64,000 bases of DNA. Source: an uncultured Colwellia sp. (GTDB lineage Bacteria > Pseudomonadota > Gammaproteobacteria > Enterobacterales > Alteromonadaceae). Where the stretch lies: positions 88,601-152,600 of the forward strand of contig CAJXUN010000004.1 of assembly GCA_913061475.1 (NCBI GenBank), given 5' to 3'. Positions 27,203-36,364 of this stretch are shown in pieces. The notes under the pieces were generated by a model. That model did not search any database and was not told the origin of the DNA. It saw only the letters and a list, made by a program, of their open reading frames with translations. The position numbers and the translations under genes are program-made. Every line of letters starts with the position of its first letter. Position 1 is the first letter of the stretch.

Positions 27203-29236
27203 ATGTACAACCTACCATTAACAATAAAACAAAAAATAATAATGGGGTTCTCGACAATCGGAGTTTTACTCGTTGCAGGAAGTATCTTTTTTTATAACTC
27301 ATTAACACAAATTAGTCAGGCTAACAGTAACGTCGAATTATTAGCCGTACCGGTACAAAAACAAAGTAATGCCTTGCAGATCAAACTGCTTAACATGATT
27401 AAAGTAGGAGCGTTGGGCTTTACGCAACAAAATACCTCAGACTTGATTCAAAGCGAGCAAGAATATGCTCAGCTCAATCAAGAATTTCAATCTGCGGTCG
27501 CGGTTTTACGTAGCAAAGTCTCTGACCAGCCGAAAATGCTGCAAGCCTTGAAGCAAGCTCGTACACATTACCAAGAATATGTCACCCAAAGTGAACGCTT
27601 TTATTTAGCTAAGAAGAATATTGCCGCGGCGAATGAAGCATTCACTTTAAGTTATCAATCGTTTAATGAAAGTCGCGATCAAGCAAGTAACGATATGCTA
27701 GATCTTGAATTAATGGAATTGCCTGGCAACAGTCAATTACTAGAAGATATTATCGGCAACGGCGCGCGTATAGATGATATGCTGTTTACGTTGAAAAATA
27801 CCATGTCAAGGTTAGAACAAGTGGCTGAAATTAAGGTCTTAGCTCAGCATAAAGAAGATGTTAGCTTTTTAATCACCAACGCAAAAAATAACTTTGATTT
27901 TATGCAGCGACTTTTTGATGGTATTGATGATAAGTCTTTACTGGAAGATTTTGCCATTCATTTTGCCGTGTTAAGTAATTTGCTGGTTGAGCCAGGAAAG
28001 CTATATCAGCAAAAGCAACAGGCACTCGACGATGTTATTAATGCCGATAGCGCCTATAAAAGCTCGGTCGACAGCTTCAATGCTACCTATCAACAGTTAA
28101 CATTATTATTGTCACTTGCCGAAGCGCGTTTTGATGAATTACAACTGACTACAAAAGCTAAAGTGGCGACCGGAGAAGACCTTGCCATCTACATGGCATT
28201 TATTTTCGTCGCTTTAGCGGCTTTCATTGGTGTGGTAACTACGCGGGCCATGCTTGGACCTTTAAGAAACGCTAATAAGTCATTGGCTTTGATTGCTCAG
28301 GGAGACTTAACGCAAAGATTAACTATTAAGAACCAAGATGAATTTGGTGATTTATTTAATAATATCAATAAGCTTAGTGATGATCTCACATCATTATTAA
28401 AAAATATCATTCAAAATGCCTACTCACTTGATGAATCAGCAAAAGTGACCAGTGAGCAAAGCCATCGTATTGCCCAGTCTACCTCAGCACAAATTGAACG
28501 CGTGACTAACGCTAAACAAATTGCCGAAAAAATGTTTATCAGTTCATCAAGCGTTACCGATGAGGCGAACTTAACGGCTAACAATGTTTCAGAGGCTTCA
28601 AAACATAGCTTTGAAGTACGGTCGATTGCCGACGATAACAGTACTCGAATTATTTCTCTGTCGAGCAGTTTAAGTGATTCGGTTGAAGTGATGGCACGAT
28701 TAAGTAAGCACAGTGACAGTATTGGCGGTATTTTAGATACTATTGGTAGTATTGCTGATCAAACCAATTTATTAGCATTAAACGCGGCAATTGAAGCGGC
28801 AAGGGCCGGAGAGCATGGTCGAGGTTTTGCGGTAGTTGCTGATGAAGTTAGATCGCTTGCATCTCGAACACAAGCATCAACCGCTGAAATTCAACATATG
28901 ATTAATGCTTTGCAACAAGAAACTCAAAGCGCTGAATTGGCGATATCAAAAGGCCAAAGTCAAGCGGCTGAATGTGTATCGCAAAGCCAAGAATTGAGTA
29001 ATGCCATTCAACAAATTGAAAGCGCACTACACACCATAGATGAAATGAGTAAAAGCATAAGCGTGGCTTCGAATGAGCAACTTGGCTTTAGCCAAGACAT
29101 TGAAGCAACAATGAGTGAAGCAGCTGAAGCGGCTACCCATAATGCGGCAGAGTCACAAGATTTATCAGATCGAAGTGACGAGGTAAATAAATTAGCAGAC
29201 TCGTTAACTCATTCAGTTGCACGCTTTAAACTATAG
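27203..29236 (+). CDS. Methyl-accepting chemotaxis protein
   Basis: 677-aa transmembrane chemoreceptor. TM1 about 11-31, a large periplasmic helical sensing domain (about 32-325), TM2 about 328-350, HAMP (about 350-405) and a signalling domain whose hairpin tip reads [20 protein letters not shown] (about 517-536). It binds CheA/CheW at the tip and controls flagellar direction. The ligand is not readable: the periplasmic region is helical-bundle type and has no recognisable dCache or PAS. ATG 27203 with AGAGG upstream was chosen over a GTG 54 bp earlier. Confidence 0.92.
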   Translation: MYNLPLTIKQKIIMGFSTIGVLLVAGSIFFYNSLTQISQANSNVELLAVPVQKQSNALQIKLLNMIKVGALGFTQQNTSDLIQSEQEYAQLNQEFQSAVAVLRSKVSDQPKMLQALKQARTHYQEYVTQSERFYLAKKNIAAANEAFTLSYQSFNESRDQASNDMLDLELMELPGNSQLLEDIIGNGARIDDMLFTLKNTMSRLEQVAEIKVLAQHKEDVSFLITNAKNNFDFMQRLFDGIDDKSLLEDFAIHFAVLSNLLVEPGKLYQQKQQALDDVINADSAYKSSVDSFNATYQQLTLLLSLAEARFDELQLTTKAKVATGEDLAIYMAFIFVALAAFIGVVTTRAMLGPLRNANKSLALIAQGDLTQRLTIKNQDEFGDLFNNINKLSDDLTSLLKNIIQNAYSLDESAKVTSEQSHRIAQSTSAQIERVTNAKQIAEKMFISSSSVTDEANLTANNVSEASKHSFEVRSIADDNSTRIISLSSSLSDSVEVMARLSKHSDSIGGILDTIGSIADQTNLLALNAAIEAARAGEHGRGFAVVADEVRSLASRTQASTAEIQHMINALQQETQSAELAISKGQSQAAECVSQSQELSNAIQQIESALHTIDEMSKSISVASNEQLGFSQDIEATMSEAAEAATHNAAESQDLSDRSDEVNKLADSLTHSVARFKL

Positions 29237-29319
29237 TTTTACGACGAGCATTATTGTTTCACGTCAGCCCAATGACCTGAGTTTAAGTTAGCTAGCCATA
29301 AAACATTAACCGTCATTTA

Positions 29320-29369
29320 AATATGACTAAACTCTAAATAACTCACGTTATTTAGAGTTTAGTCATATT
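29320..29369. terminator. Perfect 23-bp hairpin between convergent genes
   Basis: 23-bp perfect stem 29320-29342 / 29347-29369 (core GACTAAACTCTAAATAAC) with a TCAC loop. It sits between the convergent chemoreceptor and VF530 genes; no T-tract. The longest such stem in the window. Confidence 0.65.
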
Positions 29370-29380
29370 ATGAATAGCTG

Positions 29381-29899
29381 TTAACGCGGTGCGTCTGCAT
29401 AAGGATCAAACGGCTTACTTTCGTCACTTGAATTACTGCTTTTATGACTTGGTTTTTCATTTTTTCTCGCACTATTGCTTTCGCGACTGAGCTCTTTTTT
29501 ATAGGCTTTTTTATGATCAGGCTTAGAGCGATGTGTTTCTTTAAAGCTGTCTTTGCTTAATGGCACTATAGCTTCACCTTTTACCAGCACTTTTGGTTCT
29601 TTTGCTTTTATATGCAACGGAATAACGCGTAAGCGAGGTGGTATTTCAAATTCGTCATCACTGGGTTCTGGTAGGTTTTTAAAGCTATAAAGATAGAAAC
29701 GCTCAAGAGTCTCTCTTGCCCAGTCAGTTTTTCGTAAAAACTTTAAACTTGACTCCATGCTCGGATTATTCTTAAAACATTTAATTCGCGTGTACTCAGC
29801 CAAAATATCAAAGCCATAATGTGTGACTAATTCGTTTACTAAAGTATCTAATTTTAATCCGTGTAAGGGGTTGTTTAACTGTTCGCTTTCTTGACTCAT
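29381..29899 (-). CDS. VF530-family DNA-binding protein with basic tail
   Basis: 172-aa protein whose first 75 residues match the VF530 (DUF2132) helical DNA-binding family: [20 protein letters not shown] near 10-29, then [29 protein letters not shown]. The C-terminal 95 residues are unusual for the family (normally 70-90 aa): rich in Lys, Ser and Arg, low-complexity, probably disordered ([18 protein letters not shown]...). Likely nucleoid-associated; the tail may add nonspecific nucleic-acid binding. Confidence 0.85.
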   Translation of the reverse strand: MSQESEQLNNPLHGLKLDTLVNELVTHYGFDILAEYTRIKCFKNNPSMESSLKFLRKTDWARETLERFYLYSFKNLPEPSDDEFEIPPRLRVIPLHIKAKEPKVLVKGEAIVPLSKDSFKETHRSKPDHKKAYKKELSRESNSARKNEKPSHKSSNSSDESKPFDPYADAPR

Positions 29900-30098
29900 T
29901 ATTAACTCGTTTTTACATAGTTTGACTGACTTACTTATTCGATATTATACACCTAAATGCTTGGGTTATAAGCGTTGATTTAAGTTCTCTGGCAAACTGT
30001 TGTGAAATAAAGACTATAAAGCATTACATACCGCTATGTTAAATGTTGTACACTTGTTTTAACAAAATAAAATACTATTAAAATCAACGGAAATTATT

Positions 30099-30662
30099 AT
30101 GAAAAAACTTATTGTTCTATTAACTATTTCAGCGTTAAGCACATCGGCGTTTGCACAAGAAACCAGCTGGCTTGATAGTTTAAAAAACCTTGTTGGCTTG
30201 GGTGATGACACAGAGCAAATGGTAGCAGCGCCAACGATGCCAAATACTGACGGCTTAGTTGATATGTTAACAAGCTCATTAGATGTTAATGCTGATCAAG
30301 CTTCTGGTGGTATGGGGGCTATTTTTAACTACGTGAAAAATAATGTTTCAGTTGAACAGTTTAGTCAACTCGCTAAGTCTATCCCTGGTGTTGAAGGACT
30401 TATGGGGCAAATGCCTGATATTAGTAAGCTTGATTCTAGTTCTGATGCTAGTGCCGGTTTAGGAGGCTTACTTGAAAAAGCGTCACAGTATAGCGATTCA
30501 TTGAAGTCGATTAATGATGTAAAGAAACAATTTGAAGCTTTAGGTTTAAAACCTGAAATGATCAGTGACTTTATTTCTACTGCACAAAGCTACTTGGATA
30601 CTGAGCAAGGCCAACAAGCCAAGCAAGTATTGAATGACGGTTTAGGGAAATTATTAGGTTAA
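30099..30662 (+). CDS. DUF2780 domain protein, secreted
   Basis: 187-aa protein with a Sec signal peptide (about 1-19, FAQ/E). It matches the DUF2780 (VcgC/VcgE-like) pattern: LTSSLDVNADQASGGMGAIF near 58-77, NVSVEQFSQLAKSIPG, then a C-terminal helical part with LGLKPEMISDFISTAQSYL. The family is found in Vibrio/Shewanella types and has no known function. Followed by a tandem repeat and strong terminator. Confidence 0.8.
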   Translation: MKKLIVLLTISALSTSAFAQETSWLDSLKNLVGLGDDTEQMVAAPTMPNTDGLVDMLTSSLDVNADQASGGMGAIFNYVKNNVSVEQFSQLAKSIPGVEGLMGQMPDISKLDSSSDASAGLGGLLEKASQYSDSLKSINDVKKQFEALGLKPEMISDFISTAQSYLDTEQGQQAKQVLNDGLGKLLG

Positions 30663-30704
30663 TTAACTCTATTGCTATCGGATATGGTATGCGTTAATGA
30701 CTGA

Positions 30705-30737
30705 TAGATAAAACGAATAGATAAAACGAATAGATAA
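30705..30737 (+). repeat. 13-bp tandem repeat, 2.5 copies
   Basis: TAGATAAAACGAA at 30705-30717 and 30718-30730, plus TAGATAA at 30731-30737. Non-coding, 43 bp after the DUF2780 stop. Confidence 0.85.
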
Positions 30738-30744
30738 TTTAAAT

Positions 30745-30781
30745 GCACTTTGTGGTAAATTTCACTACAAAGTGCTTTTTT
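30745..30781 (+). terminator. Intrinsic terminator of DUF2780 gene
   Basis: 9-bp stem GCACTTTGT (30745-30753) / ACAAAGTGC, extended by one G-T and two more pairs, with a 7-nt AT-rich loop and a run of six T. Confidence 0.85.
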
Positions 30782-30860
30782 ATTGCTAAACAACAGCATT
30801 AAAGCCGCTCAGGTTGATTTGTCGTTTATAAATTTGGTAGTGTTCAAAAATCTATGTCAT

Positions 30861-31127
30861 TAGGGTCTGTTGATCTTTCGAGACTGTTTTTGCAGCAGTT
30901 TGTTGGGTATTTATACAAGGCAGAGCCTTTGTCATGTGGTTGTTCCACATAAAAAGGTAATAACGCCGTAAAAATGACCAAAAAACGCTGTCCGAAGGAT
31001 TCGGCTAAAAGCGTTTTACTCTTTGTTGAGCAGTATTTGCTTAGAATGCTAGGCTACACACTACTCGCCGCGATTAAAACGCTTTTATCTCGAACAAAAT
31101 TTAACCGCGAAAGATCAACAGACCCTA
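30861..31127. mobile_element. MITE-like element, 267 bp, TA target site
   Basis: Perfect 20-bp terminal inverted repeat: TAGGGTCTGTTGATCTTTCG at 30861-30880 and its complement at 31108-31127. Both ends sit on a TA, as expected if TA is the duplicated target of an IS630/Tc1-mariner type transposase. The interior holds a compound hairpin (30982-31017: AAAACGCT...CCGAA-GGA-TTCGG...AGCGTTTT) and no open frame, so it is non-autonomous. No cognate transposase is in the window. Confidence 0.75.
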
Positions 31128-31179
31128 GTTAGGCATTAAAAAAACTCGCTCGCTTCATTTAATACGCCAGACATTAATA

Positions 31180-31599
31180 TCACTGGTTTTTCAATTCCGT
31201 TAATAACTCATCAATTTCTGCTTTTAATTCTTTATCTGCAATTTTATTACTGTTAATTTTTGCGCTCTCTAAGTGGCTAATCGCGCTTTCTTTATCACCT
31301 AACTCAACTTGTAGTGATGCTATTGCAAAGGCAATAGATGAAAGAAAGTCTTTAGAATTAATCGCTTGCGCCTTTACTAAGGATTTTTCGTAAATCGTGA
31401 TCGCTAATGCGAAATCGTCAGTAAAGTCAGCCAGTGTTTCCCATTGCACGGGATGATCTTTATCAGTATCTTCATTGTCGTCACAAACTTGTTGTAATTC
31501 ATTGTAGTATTCATCGAAGTTAGCTTGATTTTTTCTAACTGACGCTTGCATTAAGTCTTTAGCTAAAGCGTGTACGTGCTTATATATTTTGGTATTCAT
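31180..31599 (-). CDS. TPR-like small protein
   Basis: 139-aa cytoplasmic, acidic, all-helical protein. Residues about 65-125 fit two tetratricopeptide-like helix pairs (DDFALAITIYEKSLVKAQAI and ASLQVELGDKESAISHLESA). Such repeats bind partner proteins. No other domain. Alone, downstream of the second MITE-like element on the opposite side. Function unknown. Confidence 0.65.
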   Translation of the reverse strand: MNTKIYKHVHALAKDLMQASVRKNQANFDEYYNELQQVCDDNEDTDKDHPVQWETLADFTDDFALAITIYEKSLVKAQAINSKDFLSSIAFAIASLQVELGDKESAISHLESAKINSNKIADKELKAEIDELLTELKNQ

Positions 31600-31906
31600 G
31601 GTTACCTTGCTGGTGATTTATCATAAAAACATATCATTGAGATTATATACCCTAATCACCTCAAGATGTAGGATCCAAGCTAATTAAAAGTATCTTTAGA
31701 CATAGCATTAATTACGGAAAATAGGGGAGATAAAGAGTTGATTAAATGTCAGCATAGCTAACACCTTCAATATGATTATAAAGGTTGCTAGTAAAGCGGT
31801 TTTGTAAACCAAAAACTTATTCTAACCTTACAATAAAAAGCCTAATCAGTTGATCAGACTTTATCAATAAGACATATTATTAACATATTTGATTGGTAAT
31901 ATTGCT
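31600..31906. other. Intergenic region
   Basis: 307 bp. It contains the terminator of the XRE regulator gene (31832-31863) and, at the other end, the promoter region of the minus-strand TPR-like gene. No gene, tRNA or other strong structure seen. Confidence 0.5.
31832..31863 (-). terminator. Intrinsic terminator of XRE regulator operon
   Basis: On the minus strand an 11-bp stem (31851-31861 with 31838-31848, two G-T pairs) is followed by TTTTATTG. 46 bp after the regulator's stop. Confidence 0.6.
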
Positions 31907-32101
31907 TTAGTTTTGGTCTTGGAATATTTCTTCGATACGGAGTTTGAATAACCTAGCCGCTTTAAAAGCCAGCGGTAAACTTGGGTCAAACTTGCCTTTT
32001 TCGATAGCGTTAATGGTTTGTCGAGACACCTCTAATGCATCTGCAAGTTGTGCTTGCGTCCAATTTCTTTCAGCGCGGAGTACTTTAAGTTTATTATTCA
32101 T
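31907..32101 (-). CDS. XRE-type helix-turn-helix regulator
   Basis: 64-aa Cro/CI-type DNA-binding protein consisting of one HTH domain (NWTQAQLADALEVSRQTINAIEKGKFDPS). Proteins of this short class (YozG/YgzD-like) are usually paired with a small membrane protein that sequesters or is regulated by them. Here the gene overlaps the upstream membrane-protein gene by 4 bp, so the two are co-translated. Probably autoregulatory. Confidence 0.92.
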   Translation of the reverse strand: MNNKLKVLRAERNWTQAQLADALEVSRQTINAIEKGKFDPSLPLAFKAARLFKLRIEEIFQDQN

Positions 32102-32535
32102 CGGTATTTTCTATTGCCGATAAAAGTAGCGGTTAAATACGTTAAGCCCATAAAAATAACTAAATGTGAAATTTCTGCATGGAAGCTGATCAGATTCAAC
32201 ACATCTAAGTTTGAATAGGTTAAACCCGCCACTAAACTTAACCCTAAGGTTATTCCCATCGAATTTAGTTGAATACGCTGCTGCATTTCATCTAAACCTT
32301 TTATATGGTTGATATTGGCGACCACCATTTTTAAGCCTAAGGAGAAATTCAGTAATACAGCTATAACCGTTAGGGTCATATTGAAGTCCCAGATAAAGCG
32401 TGGACCAAAATTTGTTAATGCCATGCTTAATACCCAAAGGGCAGTCCAAAACTTAAGTGTTGTGGTATTACTTTTATTTTGTTGCTGCCAAGATGGTGAT
32501 TTACCGACAATGTCATTATGCTGCTTTGTCATCAT
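32098..32535 (-). CDS. Four-helix membrane protein co-encoded with XRE regulator
   Basis: 145-aa inner-membrane protein with four hydrophobic segments (about 27-45, 52-72, 92-110, 120-138) and a conserved-looking loop GLDEMQQRIQLNSMG between helices 2 and 3. GGAG precedes the ATG by 5 bp. It overlaps the XRE regulator by 4 bp. Similar membrane-protein/short-HTH pairs are common in bacteria; the function is unknown but the pairing suggests that the membrane protein controls the regulator. Confidence 0.8.
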   Translation of the reverse strand: MMTKQHNDIVGKSPSWQQQNKSNTTTLKFWTALWVLSMALTNFGPRFIWDFNMTLTVIAVLLNFSLGLKMVVANINHIKGLDEMQQRIQLNSMGITLGLSLVAGLTYSNLDVLNLISFHAEISHLVIFMGLTYLTATFIGNRKYR

Positions 32536-32844
32536 TGTTGCTCCTTAGTCGTTAGTACTTTACTAAAAGTTAAGTTTATTTTACATTCGTTAAGGTAGAG
32601 TGATTTTATCATTATGTCAAGCTTGCTTTACTTTATGTCGTGTTGGCTTTTCTTTATGCCTAGGTGGAAATGAAATACAGGGTTAATGGATGGCAGTGGC
32701 CAGTTAAAATCAAGGTGAGTATAAATAGGCGTAAATAAATGTAATGATACGTAGATCAGAAACATGCAAAGAAGTAAGCAAGGGCTGCAATCAGTAATAG
32801 CCAGTCAGTAGCAAAACAATTAAATATTTTAATCGCTAAGGTCA
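32536..32844. other. Divergent promoter region
   Basis: 309 bp between the membrane-protein/XRE operon and the DnaJ-related gene. Contains ACTTTACTAAAAGT near 32558-32571, a partly symmetric motif near the membrane-protein start that could be the XRE regulator's site. Nothing else stands out. Confidence 0.4.
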
Positions 32845-33468
32845 ATGGCTATACGTAACATGCAAACTTTAAATCTTTATTTAGCTCCAATGCTTCAAGC
32901 ACTTGACCAGTTCTTCGACCGCTTTGAATCGACCAATGAACATCAAATTATCAAGCACTTACAAGCTAAAAAAATCTCACCTTTTGATGTATTGTCATTA
33001 GCAAACACGAAAGACTTGTTTAGCGCACATTTTCTTTGTATGCATGCGCTTTATCATTTAAAAAAACAGTACCAACAAGCACAAAAGTTCACCCTTATTA
33101 TTGAATCAGTTCGAGTAGAGCGAATAACCTTAAGTAAGACTGAATCGAGTGATGATGAGTTAAAGATAGCGCTTAAAGCCAATGATGCACTGGCAAGTTA
33201 TTACTTAGACCCCAAGCATTATTTTGATACTCAAGAAGACGAGATAAATGCCATGCTGAAGTCCTTTTGGCAAAGTTACATGGCGCAGGATGATAAACAA
33301 GAAGCACTTGATACGCTAAATTTGCCGATGAACGCTGATGCGAAGATGGTTAAAGCTCAGTACTTACAGCTTGCTCAAAAGCATCACCCTGACAAAGGTG
33401 GTTGTGCTGACATGTTTAAAAAAATTAGCCAAGCGAAAACCTTATTAGACAAAACCTTGGGTGACTGA
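32845..33468 (+). CDS. DnaJ-related protein with C-terminal J-domain
   Basis: 207-aa protein of the DnaJ-related (DNAJ_related) family of Shewanella/Vibrio-like bacteria. The J-domain is at the C-terminus (about 150-207) rather than the N-terminus, with the HPDKGG motif needed to stimulate DnaK. The N-terminal 140 residues are helical. It should act as a DnaK co-chaperone for an unknown client. The stop is only 9 bp from the stop of the convergent AraC-family gene. Confidence 0.85.
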   Translation: MAIRNMQTLNLYLAPMLQALDQFFDRFESTNEHQIIKHLQAKKISPFDVLSLANTKDLFSAHFLCMHALYHLKKQYQQAQKFTLIIESVRVERITLSKTESSDDELKIALKANDALASYYLDPKHYFDTQEDEINAMLKSFWQSYMAQDDKQEALDTLNLPMNADAKMVKAQYLQLAQKHHPDKGGCADMFKKISQAKTLLDKTLGD

Positions 33469-33477
33469 TTTTTACCG

Positions 33478-34551
33478 TTATGATTGCAAACTTTTTCGGT
33501 AATCACCGGGCGTTTTTTGGGTCAGCTTATTGAACCAACGATAAAACGATCTCGGTTCGGTAAAGCCCAGTTCAATACTAATTTCGTTAAGATTTAACTT
33601 ACTTTTAGCTAAATGTGCTTTCGCTAGCTGCAGTCGAGTTTCATCGAGTAATGCCTGAAAGGTTACACCTGATGCCGTTAAGCGCCGTTGCAGGGTTTTA
33701 GTGCTAATACCAAATTGCTCAGCAATGTCTTGTTGATGAAAGCTGCCAGTTTTTAGCGATTTCGCGATGCTGTTTTGTAGTTGCGTGGCAATGTCGGCTT
33801 CTGTTGTTAAATCAGAAATTAACGCTTGGGCATGACTTTCAAGCGTTGATAGCAGTTGTTGGTCGCCTTTATTTAACGGTAATGACAACAAAGCTTTGTC
33901 AAAAATAATGGCATTTTCACTTTGCCCATAGCTAATTGGGCATTTAAATACCGCTTGATATTCATTTTGCTGACTCAGTGCAGGTGTTTTTCGACTGAGC
34001 AGTATTTCACTTGGGTTGCTTGCTTGGTTGACTAAATAACGCGCAAAAGTTAACCAAGAGCCTAAACAATTGTCGATCATATGGCGCTTAACATTGAGCT
34101 CAGTAAACTGGCAATGCCAACTGATTTTCACCTTATCACCTAAATCGGCAAAGGTGGAGGTACCCATATCACCAACCAGTTTTTCAAACGGTTGAATCTT
34201 AGTGATTGCTTGGCCTAAGTTTTCACAGTTCATCGAGATATAACCTAAAACACTATAAGAGCCCGGCTGCACATGTTTTGCGGTATGTAAGCCAAATAAG
34301 TCATCAGCAGAGTGACTAATTAACTCAGCGATTAATTGCTGAAAAAGTAGCCCTGTAATATGTTGGCTATTATCTAATAGTAGCGCTTGATCTAAGCCAA
34401 TACGCTGACAGATAGCGTCAGTATCAAGTTGCTGCTCCGTGGCCAATTGCAAGTATTGCTTAACCGCAGGCACTGAGGCTTGTCCTAGGTTTTCATCTAA
34501 GTCAGTCAAGGGGGTATCTTCGGCGCTTGCTTTCACAGTTATATTTTTCAT
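33478..34551 (-). CDS. AraC-family transcriptional regulator
   Basis: 357-aa regulator. N-terminal region (about 20-230) has the pattern of the arabinose-binding/dimerisation domain used by OruR/VirS-like regulators; the C-terminus (about 255-350) holds the two AraC HTHs (DIAEQFGISTKTLQRRLTAS and LNEISIELGFTEPRSFYRWF). It is divergent from the flavoprotein-GlpD-FGGY-PhoD run with 190 bp between starts, so it very probably controls that operon. The ligand is unknown; fatty or glycerol derivatives are plausible given the targets. Confidence 0.92.
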   Translation of the reverse strand: MKNITVKASAEDTPLTDLDENLGQASVPAVKQYLQLATEQQLDTDAICQRIGLDQALLLDNSQHITGLLFQQLIAELISHSADDLFGLHTAKHVQPGSYSVLGYISMNCENLGQAITKIQPFEKLVGDMGTSTFADLGDKVKISWHCQFTELNVKRHMIDNCLGSWLTFARYLVNQASNPSEILLSRKTPALSQQNEYQAVFKCPISYGQSENAIIFDKALLSLPLNKGDQQLLSTLESHAQALISDLTTEADIATQLQNSIAKSLKTGSFHQQDIAEQFGISTKTLQRRLTASGVTFQALLDETRLQLAKAHLAKSKLNLNEISIELGFTEPRSFYRWFNKLTQKTPGDYRKSLQS

Positions 34552-34632
34552 TGGCTACTTTTCATTGGTTACGGCTAAATGCTCCGAGGTTGTAGGTTGG
34601 GTAATAGCTGTTGCTTTACAGGCGATTACTTT

Positions 34633-34677
34633 TGTCCAAAAATGTCACCTTGACTGTCTTTTTAGGACATTTCGTCC
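34633..34677. promoter_or_regulatory. Candidate AraC operator with repeated TGTC motifs
   Basis: TGTC appears at 34633, 34643 and 34655, with CGTCC at 34673 and an inverted GGACA at 34665-34669; the first two are 10 bp apart, about one helical turn. The cluster lies midway between the AraC gene (start 34551) and the first operon gene (start 34742). AraC-family proteins commonly bind such repeats. No clear -35 box is seen for the operon, in line with activator dependence. Confidence 0.4.
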
Positions 34678-34741
34678 TTGCATACTTCGTTTTATCATAA
34701 CTAATAGATAACTAACAGTGAATTAATCGCAAGGTAGTAAC

Positions 34742-36334
34742 ATGAGACGTTGGAATGGCTGGGGTGATGAAAGCACCTCAATGGATTTACCACAATCGGC
34801 AGGAACATTTTTAAACCAATTGGTGGGGCAAGGAAAACGTCTACCTGATGTTGGTTTAGCCGATGTGATTAAAGCTGTTCCTCAAACACGCCTAACAGCA
34901 CACCCCTTGATATCAGTTGATGCTGAACAACGGGTGCGTCATGCAAAAGGGCAGTCTCTACCTGATTGGCTAGCCATGCACAGCGGTGAAATACACTGTT
35001 TTCCTGATGGTGTTTGTTTCCCTGAAAATTGCCAAGATGTTAAAGACATTTTGCGCTACGCAAAAGCCCATAACGTTGAATTAATTCCTTATGGTGGCGG
35101 CACCAGTGTTGCGGGCCATATTAACCCTAAAGCATCTGAACGGGCGGTGTTAACCGTTAACATGAGCCGAATGAATCAACTGTTGCATTTGGATGAACAA
35201 AGCCAAATAGCGACTTTTGGTGCGGGTACACCGGGACCTATGATAGAGGCTCAGTTATTAGCGCGTGGTTACACCTTAGGGCATTTTCCTCAATCATTCG
35301 AACTTTCTACGATTGGCGGCTGGGTTGCTAGCCGTTCAAGTGGTCAACAGTCATTACGTTATGGCCGCATTGAGCAATTGTTTGCGGGTGGCAATATTGA
35401 AACCTTTGCTGGTTCGCTTGATGTACCAACATTTCCAGCGTCATCTGCTGGCCCCGATTTACGCGAGCTACTCTTAGGCTCAGAAGGGCGTTTTGGTATT
35501 TTAACGCAAGTGAAGGTGCGTGTAAGTAAAGTGGCAGATGCGGAAAAGTTCTCGGTTATTTTCTTTCCTAATTGGCGTGCGGCCAGTCAGTTTTGTCAAG
35601 AAAGTGTTCAGCAGCGCATTGCCTTGTCTATGCTAAGGGTCAGCAATTGTGTTGAAACCCAAACTCAGCTTAAGCTTGCCGGCCATGAAAACTCGATAAA
35701 ATGGCTTGAACGCTATTTATCTTTACGTGGCTGTGGCGATGAAAAATGTATGTTGACCTTTGGTTTAACCGGCAGCAAGCAACAAATTTCAGCCAGTAAA
35801 AAGCAGCTAAATCATTTTGTGAAAAAGTTCAGCGGCGTTAGTACCGGTGAATTATTAGGTAAAAAATGGCAAGCCAATCGTTTTCGCTCGCCTTATCTTC
35901 GAGAAGCGTTGTGGCAACAAGGTTATGTTGTCGATACCTTCGAAACGGCAACGGACTGGGGTAATGTTGATAATTTAATGGCCAAAGTGGAAACGGCAAT
36001 GCGTGATGGCTTAACGGATGAAGGTGAAAAGGTCCATGTATTTACCCATTTGTCGCATGTTTACAGTCAAGGTTGCAGCTTATATACCACGTATCTTTAT
36101 CGAAATGCCGACTCTTACCAAGCAACCCTTGCTCGTTGGCAAAAACTAAAACATCAAGCCAGTGAAATTATTGTGAATAACGGCGGCACGATTAGCCATC
36201 AACATGGTGTCGGTAAAGATCATGCGCCTTATCTCGCGGTAGAAAAAGGTGAATTAGGTATGAAAGTACTAGAAAGTCTAGCGACGCATTTTGATGCTGA
36301 CCAACAATTAAACCCAGGCACATTACTTGAGTAG
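34742..36334 (+). CDS. AGPS-like FAD-binding oxidoreductase
   Basis: 530-aa flavoprotein of the PCMH/vanillyl-alcohol oxidase fold, resembling alkyldihydroxyacetonephosphate synthase (AGPS). The FAD-binding region has IPYGGGTSVAGHINP (about 117-131) and GHFPQSFELSTIGGWVASRS (about 180-199); the C-terminus has ISHQHGVGKDH, the counterpart of the AGPS His triplet, and NPGTLLE. AGPS replaces the acyl group of acyl-DHAP by an alkyl to make ether lipid. Here a glycerol-phosphate neighbourhood (GlpD, FGGY kinase, PhoD) fits an ether-glycerol or glycerol-phosphate substrate. Other FAD-oxidases of the fold (lactate/glycolate) remain possible. Confidence 0.82.
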   Translation: MRRWNGWGDESTSMDLPQSAGTFLNQLVGQGKRLPDVGLADVIKAVPQTRLTAHPLISVDAEQRVRHAKGQSLPDWLAMHSGEIHCFPDGVCFPENCQDVKDILRYAKAHNVELIPYGGGTSVAGHINPKASERAVLTVNMSRMNQLLHLDEQSQIATFGAGTPGPMIEAQLLARGYTLGHFPQSFELSTIGGWVASRSSGQQSLRYGRIEQLFAGGNIETFAGSLDVPTFPASSAGPDLRELLLGSEGRFGILTQVKVRVSKVADAEKFSVIFFPNWRAASQFCQESVQQRIALSMLRVSNCVETQTQLKLAGHENSIKWLERYLSLRGCGDEKCMLTFGLTGSKQQISASKKQLNHFVKKFSGVSTGELLGKKWQANRFRSPYLREALWQQGYVVDTFETATDWGNVDNLMAKVETAMRDGLTDEGEKVHVFTHLSHVYSQGCSLYTTYLYRNADSYQATLARWQKLKHQASEIIVNNGGTISHQHGVGKDHAPYLAVEKGELGMKVLESLATHFDADQQLNPGTLLE

Positions 36335-36364
36335 TATGGGGATATTATCTGAGGGGTGGCCAAT

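Noticed and set aside
34439..34711. 90-codon plus-strand frame across the AraC gene start and spacer
   Set aside because: Overlaps the AraC coding region and the candidate operator; composition follows from the opposite strand.
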